Positions 16,467-24,413 are shown, counted from the stretch's first letter. The stretch is 39,064 bases of DNA from Hydrogenispora sp. (GCA_012837705.1 DUQQ01000040.1:1-39064); one strand, 5' to 3'. A program made the numbers and translations. Notes: generated from the sequence alone by a model not told the origin.

Positions 16467-17339
16467 TTGGAGATCTATGTTGATGGCCAATTTTACCCGA
16501 AGGATCAAGCGAAAGTGTCCGTTTTTGACCACGGACTCCTTTATGGCGACGGAATCTTTGAAGGAACGCGCGCGTACAATGGGCGGGTTTTTGAATTCGA
16601 CGCCCATATCGACCGTCTGTATGATTCGGCAAAGGCGATTGCCCTCGAAATCCCGATGACAAAAGACGAGATGAAAGAGGCGCACCTGGAGACGTTAAGA
16701 AGAAACCAACTGACCGACGCCTATATTCGGACGGTCGTCACCCGTGGTGTAGGCGATCTTGGGTTAGATCCGCGTAAATGTGTGCGGCCAACAGTCATTA
16801 TTATCGCGGATCGGATCAGTCTGTACCCGGCGGAATATTACGAACAAGGGCTGAAAATTATCACGGTCCCCACGCGTCGTAATTTACCGGAAACAGTTAA
16901 CCCGATGATTAAATCCCTCAACTATCTCAATAATATCATGGCCAAGATCGAGGCCAATCTAGGCGGCGCGGCGGAAGCAATCATGCTCAACCAGGAAGGT
17001 TACGTTGCGGAGTGTACCGGAGATAATATTTTTCTGATCAAAGGGAAGATGTTGGCGACCCCACCGGCCTCCTTTGGTGCTTTGAAGGGGATTACCCGGG
17101 GTCGGGTTATGAAGTTGGCGGCCGAGATGGGGCTCGAAGTTGTAGAAACAGCGCTAACCCGTTACGATGTCTATGTGGCCGACGAGTGTTTCCTCACTGG
17201 GACGGCGGCGGAAGTGATCCCCGTTGTTGAGGTGGATGGACGAAAGATCGGTGACGGGAAACCGGGCGTCTATTCTAAACAACTGAAAGAGGCCTATCAT
17301 AAATATGCCATGGAGAATGGGACCCCGATCTATAAGTAA
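16467..17339 (+). CDS. ilvE: Class IV PLP aminotransferase (branched-chain amino acid type)
   Basis: This 290-residue enzyme transfers amino groups between branched-chain keto acids and glutamate. The fold type IV core is clear: SVFDHGLLYGDGIFEGTRAY near the N-terminus, the PLP-binding Lys149 in MIKSLNYLNN, and the AECTGDNIFLI and LTGTAAEVIPV segments that hold the cofactor phosphate. The pattern fits the short IlvE clade common in Firmicutes and archaea; a D-amino acid transaminase is a less likely alternative. The start is TTG at 16467, with AAGGGAGA about 8 bases before it. It probably forms one group with thrB downstream. Confidence 0.9.
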   Translation: MEIYVDGQFYPKDQAKVSVFDHGLLYGDGIFEGTRAYNGRVFEFDAHIDRLYDSAKAIALEIPMTKDEMKEAHLETLRRNQLTDAYIRTVVTRGVGDLGLDPRKCVRPTVIIIADRISLYPAEYYEQGLKIITVPTRRNLPETVNPMIKSLNYLNNIMAKIEANLGGAAEAIMLNQEGYVAECTGDNIFLIKGKMLATPPASFGALKGITRGRVMKLAAEMGLEVVETALTRYDVYVADECFLTGTAAEVIPVVEVDGRKIGDGKPGVYSKQLKEAYHKYAMENGTPIYK

Positions 17340-17453
17340 AAAAACGTTTCTTGAGGCGCTACTCGTCATCAGACGCGGCTTTTCGATGGTGGCGAGCGAT
17401 TTAGCACGGGAGAACATTTTACGGACAGATTAGTGGTCCGTGGAGGTTTTGAC

Positions 17454-18350
17454 ATGGTTAAAGTGATGGTACCAGCCACCAGCGCCAATTTAGGACCGGG
17501 GTTTGATTTTCTTGGCCTGGCCTTGGATCTATATAATACGGTGAGTTTTACACCCGCCGATGCGTGGCACGTAACGGCGGAAGGTTATGGGGCAGCGGCG
17601 CTCACGGGCCGTTCCGATTTGTTGGTTTGTAAAGCACTGAAACGGGTTTTTGTCGAGGTTGGCGAGGAACTTCGGGGTGGAGTCGTCCATTTGGAGAACC
17701 GAATTCCAGAGGCGGGCGGCTTAGGGACCAGTGCCGCGGCGATCGTCGGTGGCCTGGCAGCGGCCAATCAATTTCTTGGCGAACCTTTGAGCAGAGACGA
17801 CCTGTTGGCACTGGCTGTGGAGATTGAAGGGCATCCCGACAATGTGGCCCCCGCGGTGTTTGGCGGTTTGGTTGGCGTCGTGAAGACGGCTGCACAACCG
17901 TATACTTATTTAAAAATCCCCTTTCCGCCCGAACTCCACGTTGTGCTTGCCATTCCCGATCTGCGGGTACCGACCACGGAAGCACGGAATCTCCTCCCCC
18001 CAACGGTGCCCTTGACCGAAGCGGTCTTTAATCTCTCCCGTACGGGTCTCTTGGTTGGGGCCTGTTATGCCGGACGGGCCGATCTCTTCCGGCTGGCGAT
18101 GGAAGATGCCTTGCACCAGAACCGGCGGGCGGTTTTGATCCCCGGCTTTCACCAGGTTATTAATACAGCATACCAAAAAGGGGCTTTAGGCGTTGCCCTT
18201 AGTGGTGCCGGCCCGACGGTCATTGCCTTTGCACCAAAAAACAAACAGGAGGCAGTGGGCGCCGGGATGGTCGCTGTCTTTAACAAACAGGGGATTGAAG
18301 CACAGTGGTTGTCGGTTGCTGTTAACCTCGATGGTTTTCGTTTTGTTTAG
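17454..18350 (+). CDS. thrB: Homoserine kinase
   Basis: This GHMP kinase phosphorylates homoserine with ATP in threonine synthesis. The 298 residues carry the N-terminal PATSANLGPGFDFLGLALD, the phosphate-binding loop GLGTSAAAIVGGL, EGHPDNVAPAVFGG, and the C-terminal GALGVALSGAGPTVIAF. The ATG at 17454 is chosen because GGAGG lies 7 bases upstream; the longer frame adds only a few residues. It follows the class IV aminotransferase with a 114-bp gap and ends at a strong terminator. thrC and hom are not in the window. Confidence 0.95.
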   Translation: MVKVMVPATSANLGPGFDFLGLALDLYNTVSFTPADAWHVTAEGYGAAALTGRSDLLVCKALKRVFVEVGEELRGGVVHLENRIPEAGGLGTSAAAIVGGLAAANQFLGEPLSRDDLLALAVEIEGHPDNVAPAVFGGLVGVVKTAAQPYTYLKIPFPPELHVVLAIPDLRVPTTEARNLLPPTVPLTEAVFNLSRTGLLVGACYAGRADLFRLAMEDALHQNRRAVLIPGFHQVINTAYQKGALGVALSGAGPTVIAFAPKNKQEAVGAGMVAVFNKQGIEAQWLSVAVNLDGFRFV

Positions 18351-18376
18351 GAATGGTTCGGCACAAAAGGCGTTTT

Positions 18377-18410
18377 GACCTTGACCGCATTACGGTCAAG
18401 GTCTTTTTTT
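18377..18410 (+). terminator. Intrinsic terminator after thrB
   Basis: GACCTTGACCG (18377-18387) pairs perfectly with CGGTCAAGGTC (18393-18403) around a 5-nt loop, followed by eight T residues. Confidence 0.95.
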
Positions 18411-18606
18411 TACCCTTTTTACTCCGGGGGTAAACATTTGCCGCCATATGGCATAGGATAAAGCAAGTTGTGGTCGTTAGTAAAAATCATACGGTAAAAA
18501 ATTCTCTCCTTTGGCATAAATCTTTTCAGAACGGAACATAATAAAACTGAAATCCACCCTTTAGTTTACAAGGATGGAGAAGATTGAATTTAATGGAGGG
18601 AATATA

Positions 18607-19725
18607 ATGGCGAAAATGAATGAAATGGTGTCGAGTGTAGATTTTATGCCGAACAGCAGCAATCAAGTTGTGCGATCCAAACCGCGCTATTCGGAGAATG
18701 AAAACGAAATGATCTACGAAAACTGGTGGAATCCAAAATTGCGGAAAGAACTATCCCGCCGTTTTGGCCGTAAAATTTCGGCGCTGAGGAGCCAATTTTG
18801 CCGGATCCTGAAGGAAAAGGGGATTTCGAACACGGATTATTACAAGATGATGCGCGCCAAGTACCAGACGGCCACACCCAAAGAAATATTATCCGATGAC
18901 GAAGATCAGTTAATTCTGGAAATCTTCGCGAAACATCAGGTTTCAGGTGGGACCAGAAATGAAGCTTGTGCCGAGTTACAACGACTAATGCCGAAACCAA
19001 TCAGTGAAGCGGCTTTAAAACTCCGTTTTTATCGCTTGGTCCAAAAAAGAGGGTTAAGTGATGAAAAAATTAATAGTTTGGGTCGGGATGTTCTGAAACG
19101 ATCCGGGATCATCATTCCCGACGCCCCCCTCTTAAACGGAAAAGAGATTCCTCCGCTGGGGATAAAGAGCACGGAGCCGGAGATAGAAGGGGCAAACCAG
19201 AGCTTGCCGAAGGAAAAAAAGGCCCTGTCGGAAACAACGCTGGTCGATAATCTCGGGAAGAAGCCTGGTTACGTACATAGTATTACACCCGAGAGTGAGG
19301 AGCAAAAGTCTACTTTCCTGTATCAGCTGGCCCATCTACCGGAGACCATCCAAAAGCTAGAGGAGCGGGTTAATAAGCTGGAAGCAGCGCAAAAACGGCA
19401 GTTGGATCTGCGGGGGTTTATCGAACATCTCTTGGCTGTTGAACGGGATCTGAAACAAGAAGAAAAGTTTTTGGCGGAGATCGACCGTTTGGTGGCTGAG
19501 AACCAAAGCCTGACTGAGCAATTTGAGCGCGAACGGACACGGCTGGCGAAACGGGAAAAAGAATTGACCGAGATCTACGAACTACTCAATGGTGCGCTCA
19601 ATGATTTTATGCACTTAGAAAGTGTTGCGAAACTGGCCTCCCTGGGCGATTTTATTCATCGGATGGAGATTACTGTCGATCAATTTGGCAATGTGATGAA
19701 GAGCAGGCGAATTCAAGGTGCCTAA
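18607..19725 (+). CDS. SANT/Myb-like DNA-binding protein with C-terminal coiled coil
   Basis: This 372-residue protein has no close relative that I can name. Two Myb/SANT-like helical repeats are suggested: about 26-75 (YSENENEMIYENWWNPKLRK then SRRFGRKISALRSQFCRIL) and about 93-150 (LSDDEDQLILEIFAKH, then AALKLRFYRLVQKRG). The second resembles the repeat of the Bacillus prespore regulator RsfA. A variable linker follows, then a long charged coiled coil from about 245 to 345. The ATG at 18607 has GGAGGG 6 bases upstream; an earlier ATG at 18574 has the ribosome site too close. It is monocistronic, between the thrB terminator and a tRNA promoter. A sporulation-linked or nucoid role is possible but not shown. 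Confidence 0.7.
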   Translation: MAKMNEMVSSVDFMPNSSNQVVRSKPRYSENENEMIYENWWNPKLRKELSRRFGRKISALRSQFCRILKEKGISNTDYYKMMRAKYQTATPKEILSDDEDQLILEIFAKHQVSGGTRNEACAELQRLMPKPISEAALKLRFYRLVQKRGLSDEKINSLGRDVLKRSGIIIPDAPLLNGKEIPPLGIKSTEPEIEGANQSLPKEKKALSETTLVDNLGKKPGYVHSITPESEEQKSTFLYQLAHLPETIQKLEERVNKLEAAQKRQLDLRGFIEHLLAVERDLKQEEKFLAEIDRLVAENQSLTEQFERERTRLAKREKELTEIYELLNGALNDFMHLESVAKLASLGDFIHRMEITVDQFGNVMKSRRIQGA

Positions 19726-19787
19726 AAGAAGAACTTGCAAACAAAACTTTTTTGAACGGTAAAAGGCGGAATTTTAACGGCGATTCA

Positions 19788-19816
19788 TTGACACAAACAA
19801 AATACAATGCTATAAT
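19788..19816 (+). promoter_or_regulatory. Consensus promoter of tRNA-Pro
   Basis: TTGACA (19788-19793) and TATAAT (19811-19816) are perfect sigma-A elements with 17 bp between them, 20 bp before the tRNA gene. Confidence 0.92.
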
Positions 19817-19835
19817 AAAATCTGCCGTTAATAAT

Positions 19836-19912
<77 letters not shown>

Positions 19913-19926
19913 TCTACAAACCGAAC

Positions 19927-19960
19927 ACCGACGCAGGTTTCCTGACGCCGGTATTTTTTT
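19927..19960 (+). terminator. Probable terminator after tRNA-Pro
   Basis: ACCGACGCAGG (19927-19937) pairs imperfectly with CCTGACGCCGGT (19941-19952), followed by seven T residues. Confidence 0.65.
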
Positions 19961-20044
19961 GCCTATTTTCCTAGCACTACAACCCTTTCTCGAAACGGCT
20001 AACCAGCTGAAAGCCCAGCATTACACGGCAAGACATACTTGGCG

Positions 20045-20482
20045 ATGGTTCTTCATATAGATGAAATAAAGTTTTGGCTGGGGGTGGGGCTTTTGGTTAA
20101 ACAAGAGCGCCCGGCAGTAAATTTTCGCCTGGTATTGACCGCTGTTTTTACCGGTTTAAAGTATGTCTTTGCTTTACTTCTGATTACCATCTTTTTGTTG
20201 GCGCTAACTTACTGGCTGGGTTGGGATTGGAGCGCTTATGAGCAGACGATCTACACATATACGATTTATACTGCGGTCGTCCTCGGGGCGCTGGCGTCCG
20301 GTTATAAGGCAAGAACTAAGGGTTGGCTGATGGGGATTGTGCTCGCCGTCGCCGTCTGGTTAATCTTTTTCATCATCGGGAGAATATGTGGGCTGGCTCA
20401 ACAGATTAATGAAGGCTTAATTAACGGGGCCATTACTTTACTTCTCGGGATTGTGGGCGGGGTGATCGGAATCAATCTCTAA
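20045..20482 (+). CDS. Small integral membrane protein, TIGR04086-like
   Basis: This protein of about 145 residues has four predicted membrane helices (about 22-48, 67-83, 90-110 and 120-143). Its pattern, with ALASGYKARTKGWLMGI in the middle and a glycine-rich last helix (LLLGIVGGVIGINL), resembles the TIGR04086 family of Firmicutes membrane proteins of unknown function. The start is uncertain: ATG at 20045 and TTG at 20039 both lack a good ribosome site, and a start near 20094 would still keep all helices. It lies between two tRNA genes. Confidence 0.7.
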   Translation: MVLHIDEIKFWLGVGLLVKQERPAVNFRLVLTAVFTGLKYVFALLLITIFLLALTYWLGWDWSAYEQTIYTYTIYTAVVLGALASGYKARTKGWLMGIVLAVAVWLIFFIIGRICGLAQQINEGLINGAITLLLGIVGGVIGINL

Positions 20483-20532
20483 GTGAGGCGGACTGGGCCT
20501 GAGAAGAATGGTTGCTTTCTTTCGACTAAGAC

Positions 20533-20561
20533 TTGACATCAGGAAGAAATCTATATATAAT
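20533..20561 (+). promoter_or_regulatory. Consensus promoter of tRNA-Trp
   Basis: TTGACA (20533-20538) and TATAAT (20556-20561) are perfect and 17 bp apart, with the tRNA starting 19 bp later. Confidence 0.92.
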
Positions 20562-20579
20562 TTAAATTGTGGATTGTAC

Positions 20580-20655
20580 AGGGGAGTAGCTCAATTGGTA
20601 GAGCGTCGGTCTCCAAAACCGGTGGCTGCGGGTTCGAGTCCTGTCTCCCCTGCCA
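20580..20655 (+). tRNA. tRNA-Trp (anticodon CCA)
   Basis: This is a 76-nt cloverleaf with acceptor stem AGGGGAG/CTCCCCT, discriminator G and an encoded CCA end. The anticodon loop CTCCAAA carries CCA at 20613-20615. The D arm contains AGCTCAATTGGTAGAGC and the T arm GCGGG-TTCGAGT-CCTGT. Confidence 0.97.
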
Positions 20656-20668
20656 AAAAAACTTCACG

Positions 20669-20691
20669 AACCGGATTAGCCGGTTTTTTTT
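20669..20691 (+). terminator. Terminator after tRNA-Trp
   Basis: AACCGG (20669-20674) pairs with CCGGTT (20680-20685) around a 5-nt loop and runs into a tract of eight T residues. Confidence 0.85.
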
Positions 20692-20750
20692 CTCTCATTC
20701 CAATCCTAGTTGTCGTTCCAATTCGGATTCGAGAAAGGAGTACATAGAAA

Positions 20751-21326
20751 ATGTCGATCAAAGTACCGGTCGGAGTCTCAAACCGCCACGTTCATCTGTC
20801 GCAGGAAGATTTGGAAACCCTCTTTGGGAAAGGTGCCACTTTAACGGTGAAAAAGGATCTTTCCCAACCCGGTCAGTTTGCCGCAGAAGAGACTGTTAAC
20901 CTTATCGGACCGAAACGCTCAATTCCGAATGTACGGATTTTGGGGCCGGTGCGTCCGCAAACACAGGTTGAAATTTCGTTAACCGACTCTTTTACTTTGG
21001 GGATTACTGCTCCGGTCCGCGATTCGGGTAATCTGGAGAATACTCCCGGATTGATCATTGAAGGGCCGAAAGGCCGGATTGAGATCGAAGAAGGTGTAAT
21101 CGTCGCCCAGCGGCATCTGCATTTACATGATACCGAAGCCGCCGAGTTGGGGCTGAAAGACCAAGACTATATCCAAGTAAAAGTAGATGGACCCCGTGGT
21201 CTCATCTTTGATCAAGTTTTAGTCCGGGTTAGCCCGAAATTTAAAAAGGATTTGCATCTGGATATCGATGAAGCCAATGCAGCGGGCCTTAAAACCGGAG
21301 ACCTGGTCACCATCATCAAACCCTAA
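20751..21326 (+). CDS. pduL: PduL-type phosphate acyltransferase
   Basis: This 191-residue enzyme exchanges CoA and phosphate on a short acyl group (acetyl or propanoyl). The two zinc-binding halves are visible: SNRHVHLSQEDLETLFG (His13, His15) and VAQRHLHLHDTEAAELG (His122, His124, His126). There is no N-terminal extension of the kind that targets PduL into microcompartments, and no shell protein genes are nearby. It is therefore likely a housekeeping phosphotransacetylase that works with an acetate kinase encoded elsewhere. The ribosome site is GAAAGGAG. It follows the tRNA-Trp terminator, and the FmdB-like gene lies 43 bp downstream. Confidence 0.93.
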   Translation: MSIKVPVGVSNRHVHLSQEDLETLFGKGATLTVKKDLSQPGQFAAEETVNLIGPKRSIPNVRILGPVRPQTQVEISLTDSFTLGITAPVRDSGNLENTPGLIIEGPKGRIEIEEGVIVAQRHLHLHDTEAAELGLKDQDYIQVKVDGPRGLIFDQVLVRVSPKFKKDLHLDIDEANAAGLKTGDLVTIIKP

Positions 21327-21369
21327 CTATTTGGGAAAACAGGCAACACGGTTGAACCGAGGTGATTAG

Positions 21370-21579
21370 GTGCCGATTTATGAGTTTAGCTGTTCGCAAT
21401 GTGCGCATCAATTTGAAGAACTGTGTAAGAGCCATACGGAAGAGATTGCTTGCCCCAAATGTGGCTCAAAAGAGACAAACCGTCTTTTTTCGCCCTTTGC
21501 GGTCACCGGTGGTTCCAAGATATCCGGCTCTAGCAGCTGTGGTAGTTGCGCCGGAGGACACTGTTCGACTTGTCATTAG
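21370..21579 (+). CDS. FmdB family zinc-ribbon protein
   Basis: This 69-residue protein has the FmdB zinc ribbon: MPIYEFSCSQCAHQFEEL with the first CxxC, then CPKCGS as the second. The C-terminus is rich in Gly, Ser and Cys (CGSCAGGHCSTCH), as in many relatives. The start is GTG at 21370, with AGGTGATTA just before it. It is followed by a strong terminator. Function is unknown; the name comes from a regulator-like gene in a methylotroph. Confidence 0.9.
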   Translation: MPIYEFSCSQCAHQFEELCKSHTEEIACPKCGSKETNRLFSPFAVTGGSKISGSSSCGSCAGGHCSTCH

Positions 21580-21609
21580 CGCAGTGCAGGATATTGTACG
21601 CAAGAGAGA

Positions 21610-21643
21610 AGCCCCGTTATCGATTGATAGCGGGGCTTTTTCT
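21610..21643 (+). terminator. Intrinsic terminator after the FmdB-like gene
   Basis: AGCCCCGTTATC pairs with GATAGCGGGGCT, with one T bulge or mismatch, around a 3-5-nt loop, followed by TTTTTCTG. Confidence 0.9.
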
Positions 21644-21944
21644 GTGGATACCTAACTGATCAACAGTACTTATTAAAATTTCTTTAAAAGACCCCGGTTA
21701 GGAACGGACGAAGAGGAAAAAGGTACCGCCTTGTCGTATAAATAATAGTGCCAAAATATAAATTTCGTTTTCATAAGAACCAGAAAGCGGCTGTTCTAAA
21801 TTCCTGGCTTACTTAACCTATGAGCCCAAGACATAACAAAAATAAGTGATTTACCCACGAGACATCTTTGGTGGAAAGTGAAAATCTAAACATAAGTGGG
21901 TTCTTTTTATGAAAGCTAATGATTATAGAAGGAGTGTTAACGGA
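21644..21944 (+). other. Leader region before the phosphofructokinase gene
   Basis: About 300 bp without a gene. No perfect promoter is seen. Near its 3' end ACCCAC (about 21854) can pair with GTGGGT (about 21896), followed by TCTTTTTAT, or locally with GGTGG at about 21871, so two exclusive hairpins are possible. An ATG at 21909 is in frame with the kinase but has no ribosome site. Confidence 0.4.
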
Positions 21945-23204
21945 ATGAGTGAATTGAAAGGTGCGGCAATCTTTGGACAGTCCGGCGGACCGACGGCAGT
22001 AATTAACGCTAGCGCGGCGGGGGTATTTCAGGAAGCCTTAAGGCAAGAGGCGATTACTGCGGTTTACGGGGCGGCGCATGGGATCAGGGGGATCCTCGAG
22101 GAGAAATTTTACGATATTGGGAAGGAAGATCCCTATGAACTCGAGCTTTTGAAGACAACCCCTTCTTCGGCCCTTGGCTCTGTCCGTTATAAGCTAAAAG
22201 ATGCGGACGAGGATGAGACTGACTACAAACGGCTTTTAGAAGTCTTCAAGAAGTATAACATTAGATACTTCTTCTATAATGGTGGCAATGATTCAATGGA
22301 CACCTGTAATAAAGTAAGCAAGTATATGCAGAAGGTCGGCTATGAGTGTCGGGTCATGGGTGTGCCGAAAACCATCGACAACGATCTGTGGGGAACCGAC
22401 CACTGTCCTGGTTATGGTAGCGCTGCCCGGTATATTGCTACTTCAATTATGGAAGTATACCAAGACGCACATGTTTACGATCAAGGGCAGATCACCGTCC
22501 TCGAAATCATGGGCCGAAATGCAGGTTGGTTGACTGCTGCCTCTGCTTTAGCCAAGCATGCCGGGTACGGACCCGATCTGATCTACCTCCCGGAGCTTCC
22601 TTTTGATATGGAGAAGTTCCTCGACGAAGTAAACGATCTTTATAAGAAACAGAAAAACGTGATCATCGCCGTTTCCGAAGGGATCAAAGACAAGGACGGG
22701 AAATATATCTCCGAGTACGGTGCCGAACTGGCTTATAAGGATTCCTTCGGCCATGTCCAACTGGGTGGGCTTGCCAACACTTTGGTCAATTTCCTCCGGG
22801 AAAAAACCGATGCTAAAATCCGCGGTATCGAGTTCAGTCTTTTGCAAAGATGTGCGGCCCATTTAGGTTCTAAAACGGACGTTGACGAAGCGGCTTTAGC
22901 AGGTGAAATGGCGGTCAAGTACGCTGTTGAAGGGAAAACCGATTACATGGTGGCCTTTGAAAGAGCGGCTGGACCAGAGTATAAGTGCAATATTAAGCTT
23001 GTCAACCTTAGCGAAGTTGCGAACACGGAAAAGAAGGTACCCCGCGAATGGATCGACGAAAATGGTACCGGGTTGAAGCAAGAATTCATTGATTATGCCT
23101 TACCTTTGATTCAAGGGGAGTCGGCACCGCCGATGGTAAACAGCCTGCCACGGTTTGCCAAACTGAAGAAAGTCTTAGCGACCGAGCCGGCAATGTGTAA
23201 GTAA
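21945..23204 (+). CDS. pfp: 6-phosphofructokinase, predicted PPi-dependent
   Basis: This 419-residue glycolytic enzyme phosphorylates fructose 6-phosphate. The N-terminal phosphate-donor site GQSGGPTAVINAS is clear. Residues that decide the donor point to pyrophosphate: the GGDGS loop of ATP enzymes reads GGNDS (113-117), with Asp116 in the Gly104 position, and PKTIDND (141-147) has Lys142 in the Gly124 position. Both block ATP in known PPi enzymes. Asn115 replaces the usual Asp103. The MGRNAGWLTAASALA segment is also typical. The ATG at 21945 has AAGGAG 10 bases upstream. The reaction would be reversible. It is monocistronic with a strong terminator. Confidence 0.9.
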   Translation: MSELKGAAIFGQSGGPTAVINASAAGVFQEALRQEAITAVYGAAHGIRGILEEKFYDIGKEDPYELELLKTTPSSALGSVRYKLKDADEDETDYKRLLEVFKKYNIRYFFYNGGNDSMDTCNKVSKYMQKVGYECRVMGVPKTIDNDLWGTDHCPGYGSAARYIATSIMEVYQDAHVYDQGQITVLEIMGRNAGWLTAASALAKHAGYGPDLIYLPELPFDMEKFLDEVNDLYKKQKNVIIAVSEGIKDKDGKYISEYGAELAYKDSFGHVQLGGLANTLVNFLREKTDAKIRGIEFSLLQRCAAHLGSKTDVDEAALAGEMAVKYAVEGKTDYMVAFERAAGPEYKCNIKLVNLSEVANTEKKVPREWIDENGTGLKQEFIDYALPLIQGESAPPMVNSLPRFAKLKKVLATEPAMCK

Positions 23205-23269
23205 GTCGTCTCCGACTAGCAATACTTAAGTGGGATGAAAAGATAACCACACTTGGCGAGAGAGGCGAA

Positions 23270-23306
23270 AGACCCTGTTATCCGTTGGATAACAGGGTCT
23301 TCTTTC
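23270..23306 (+). terminator. Intrinsic terminator after the phosphofructokinase gene
   Basis: A 14-bp perfect stem pairs AGACCCTGTTATCC (23270-23283) with GGATAACAGGGTCT (23287-23300), with a 3-nt loop, followed by TCTTTCC. Confidence 0.9.
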
Positions 23307-23325
23307 CTCTCCATAGCAAGAAATG

Positions 23326-23353
23326 TAAACAAAATGTTAAAAAGGTTCGATAA
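23326..23353 (+). promoter_or_regulatory. Possible sigma-D (motility) promoter before the first cheY
   Basis: TAAA (23326-23329) and TTCGATAA (23346-23353) are 16 bp apart, resembling TAAA-N15-GCCGATAA. A second GTCGATAT lies at 23376-23383 without a good -35. This is a weak match. Confidence 0.3.
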
Positions 23354-23494
23354 CGGTTTATCAAATAAAAGAAACGTCGATATCTATTATGTCGAAATCT
23401 GTTGTCGAACAGTTAAAGGTTAGGACATGGGGCAATATATTCAGTTTTATTCAAGCAAGTAGGTACTAATAAGATAAGGGGGCAAACGGGTCTG

Positions 23495-23848
23495 ATGAAG
23501 AAGATCTTAATCGTGGATGACGCGGCTTTTATGCGGATGTCACTGAAGAAAATCATGGTTGAAAACGGTTTTGAGGTTATTGGCGAAGCCGAAAATGGAA
23601 GAGAAGCGGTGGAAAAGTATAATGAACTACAACCGGACATCGTCACGCTTGATATAACCATGCCGGAAATGGACGGGCTAACGGCGCTGAAAGCGATTAT
23701 AAAGATTGATCCAAATGCCAACGTGGTGATCGTATCAGCGATGGGGCAGGAAAGTTATGTTCGCGAAGCCGTGATGGCTGGGGCCAAAAACTTTATCGTG
23801 AAACCCTTCAATAAAGAACATGTCCTAAAGGTATTAAGCTCACTTTAA
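23495..23848 (+). CDS. cheY: CheY-like single-domain response regulator
   Basis: This 117-residue receiver domain has no output domain. The active site is complete: Asp8 and Asp9, phospho-acceptor Asp53 in TLDITMPEMDG, Ser81 in VSAMG and Lys103 in VKPF. In Firmicutes such proteins bind the flagellar switch or relay phosphate to others. ATG at 23495 follows a GGGGGC-like weak ribosome site. It is a single-gene unit closed by a terminator. Its closest neighbour in sequence is the second CheY 170 bp downstream, suggesting a tandem duplication. Confidence 0.9.
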   Translation: MKKILIVDDAAFMRMSLKKIMVENGFEVIGEAENGREAVEKYNELQPDIVTLDITMPEMDGLTALKAIIKIDPNANVVIVSAMGQESYVREAVMAGAKNFIVKPFNKEHVLKVLSSL

Positions 23849-23854
23849 AATGTC

Positions 23855-23885
23855 CACCATCCCAAAACGGGGATGGTGTTTTTTT
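23855..23885 (+). terminator. Intrinsic terminator after the first cheY
   Basis: CACCATCCC (23855-23863) pairs with GGGATGGTG (23870-23878), 6-nt loop, followed by seven T residues. Confidence 0.9.
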
Positions 23886-24014
23886 GCTTTAATGTCAATT
23901 ATTAATTCCATCCCTTTACCTCAAAGACCAGACTGAGTATAATAAGGATGTAAATCAGGATCGGCTCATGCTAACTTCTGTTCCAGATATTACATCCTAG
24001 TCGGGGGTGGGCTG

Positions 24015-24368
24015 TTGAAAAAGGCGCTAATTGTTGATGATTCGACTGTGATGAGAATGATGTTAAAGCGAATTTTACGGAATAATGGCTATGAAATAGT
24101 TGGTGAGGCCGATAACGGTTTGACGGGTCTAGAAAAATACCAAGAACTAAACCCGGATCTTGTTACGATGGATATCACTATGCCGGTGATGGACGGGATA
24201 ACCGCGCTTAAAGAGATCCTGAAGATTAACCGCGGGGCTAATGTGGTGATGGTTTCGGCCATGGGCCAACACTGGTATGTGAACGAAGCGCTCGAATATG
24301 GGGCGAAAGGCTTCCTGATCAAACCATTCGAGGAAGAAAATGTTCTTAAAGTCCTCAAGGCAATATAG
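24015..24368 (+). CDS. cheY: Second CheY-like single-domain response regulator
   Basis: This 117-residue receiver is clearly similar to the preceding CheY. It has Asp8, Asp9, Asp53 in TMDITMPVMDG, Ser81 in VSAMGQ and Lys103 in IKPF. The start is TTG at 24015 after CGGGGGTGGG. It lies 45 bp upstream of the histidine kinase gene with no terminator, so it is probably co-transcribed with the kinase and the NarL-type regulator. It may therefore serve that two-component system rather than the flagellar motor; this is inference. Confidence 0.88.
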   Translation: MKKALIVDDSTVMRMMLKRILRNNGYEIVGEADNGLTGLEKYQELNPDLVTMDITMPVMDGITALKEILKINRGANVVMVSAMGQHWYVNEALEYGAKGFLIKPFEEENVLKVLKAI

Positions 24369-24413
24369 AGAATCCAAGGCAGTATAGGATTTTGGCCAAG
24401 GTGGTGCAGGGGA

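Noticed and set aside
17602-18003. 133-codon frame on the minus strand
   Set aside because: It is antisense to conserved homoserine kinase motifs and shows no domain or ribosome site.
21362-21655. 97-codon frame overlapping the FmdB-like gene
   Set aside because: It lies in another frame, runs through the terminator hairpin and has no recognisable domain; the zinc-ribbon frame from GTG 21370 is clearly the gene.
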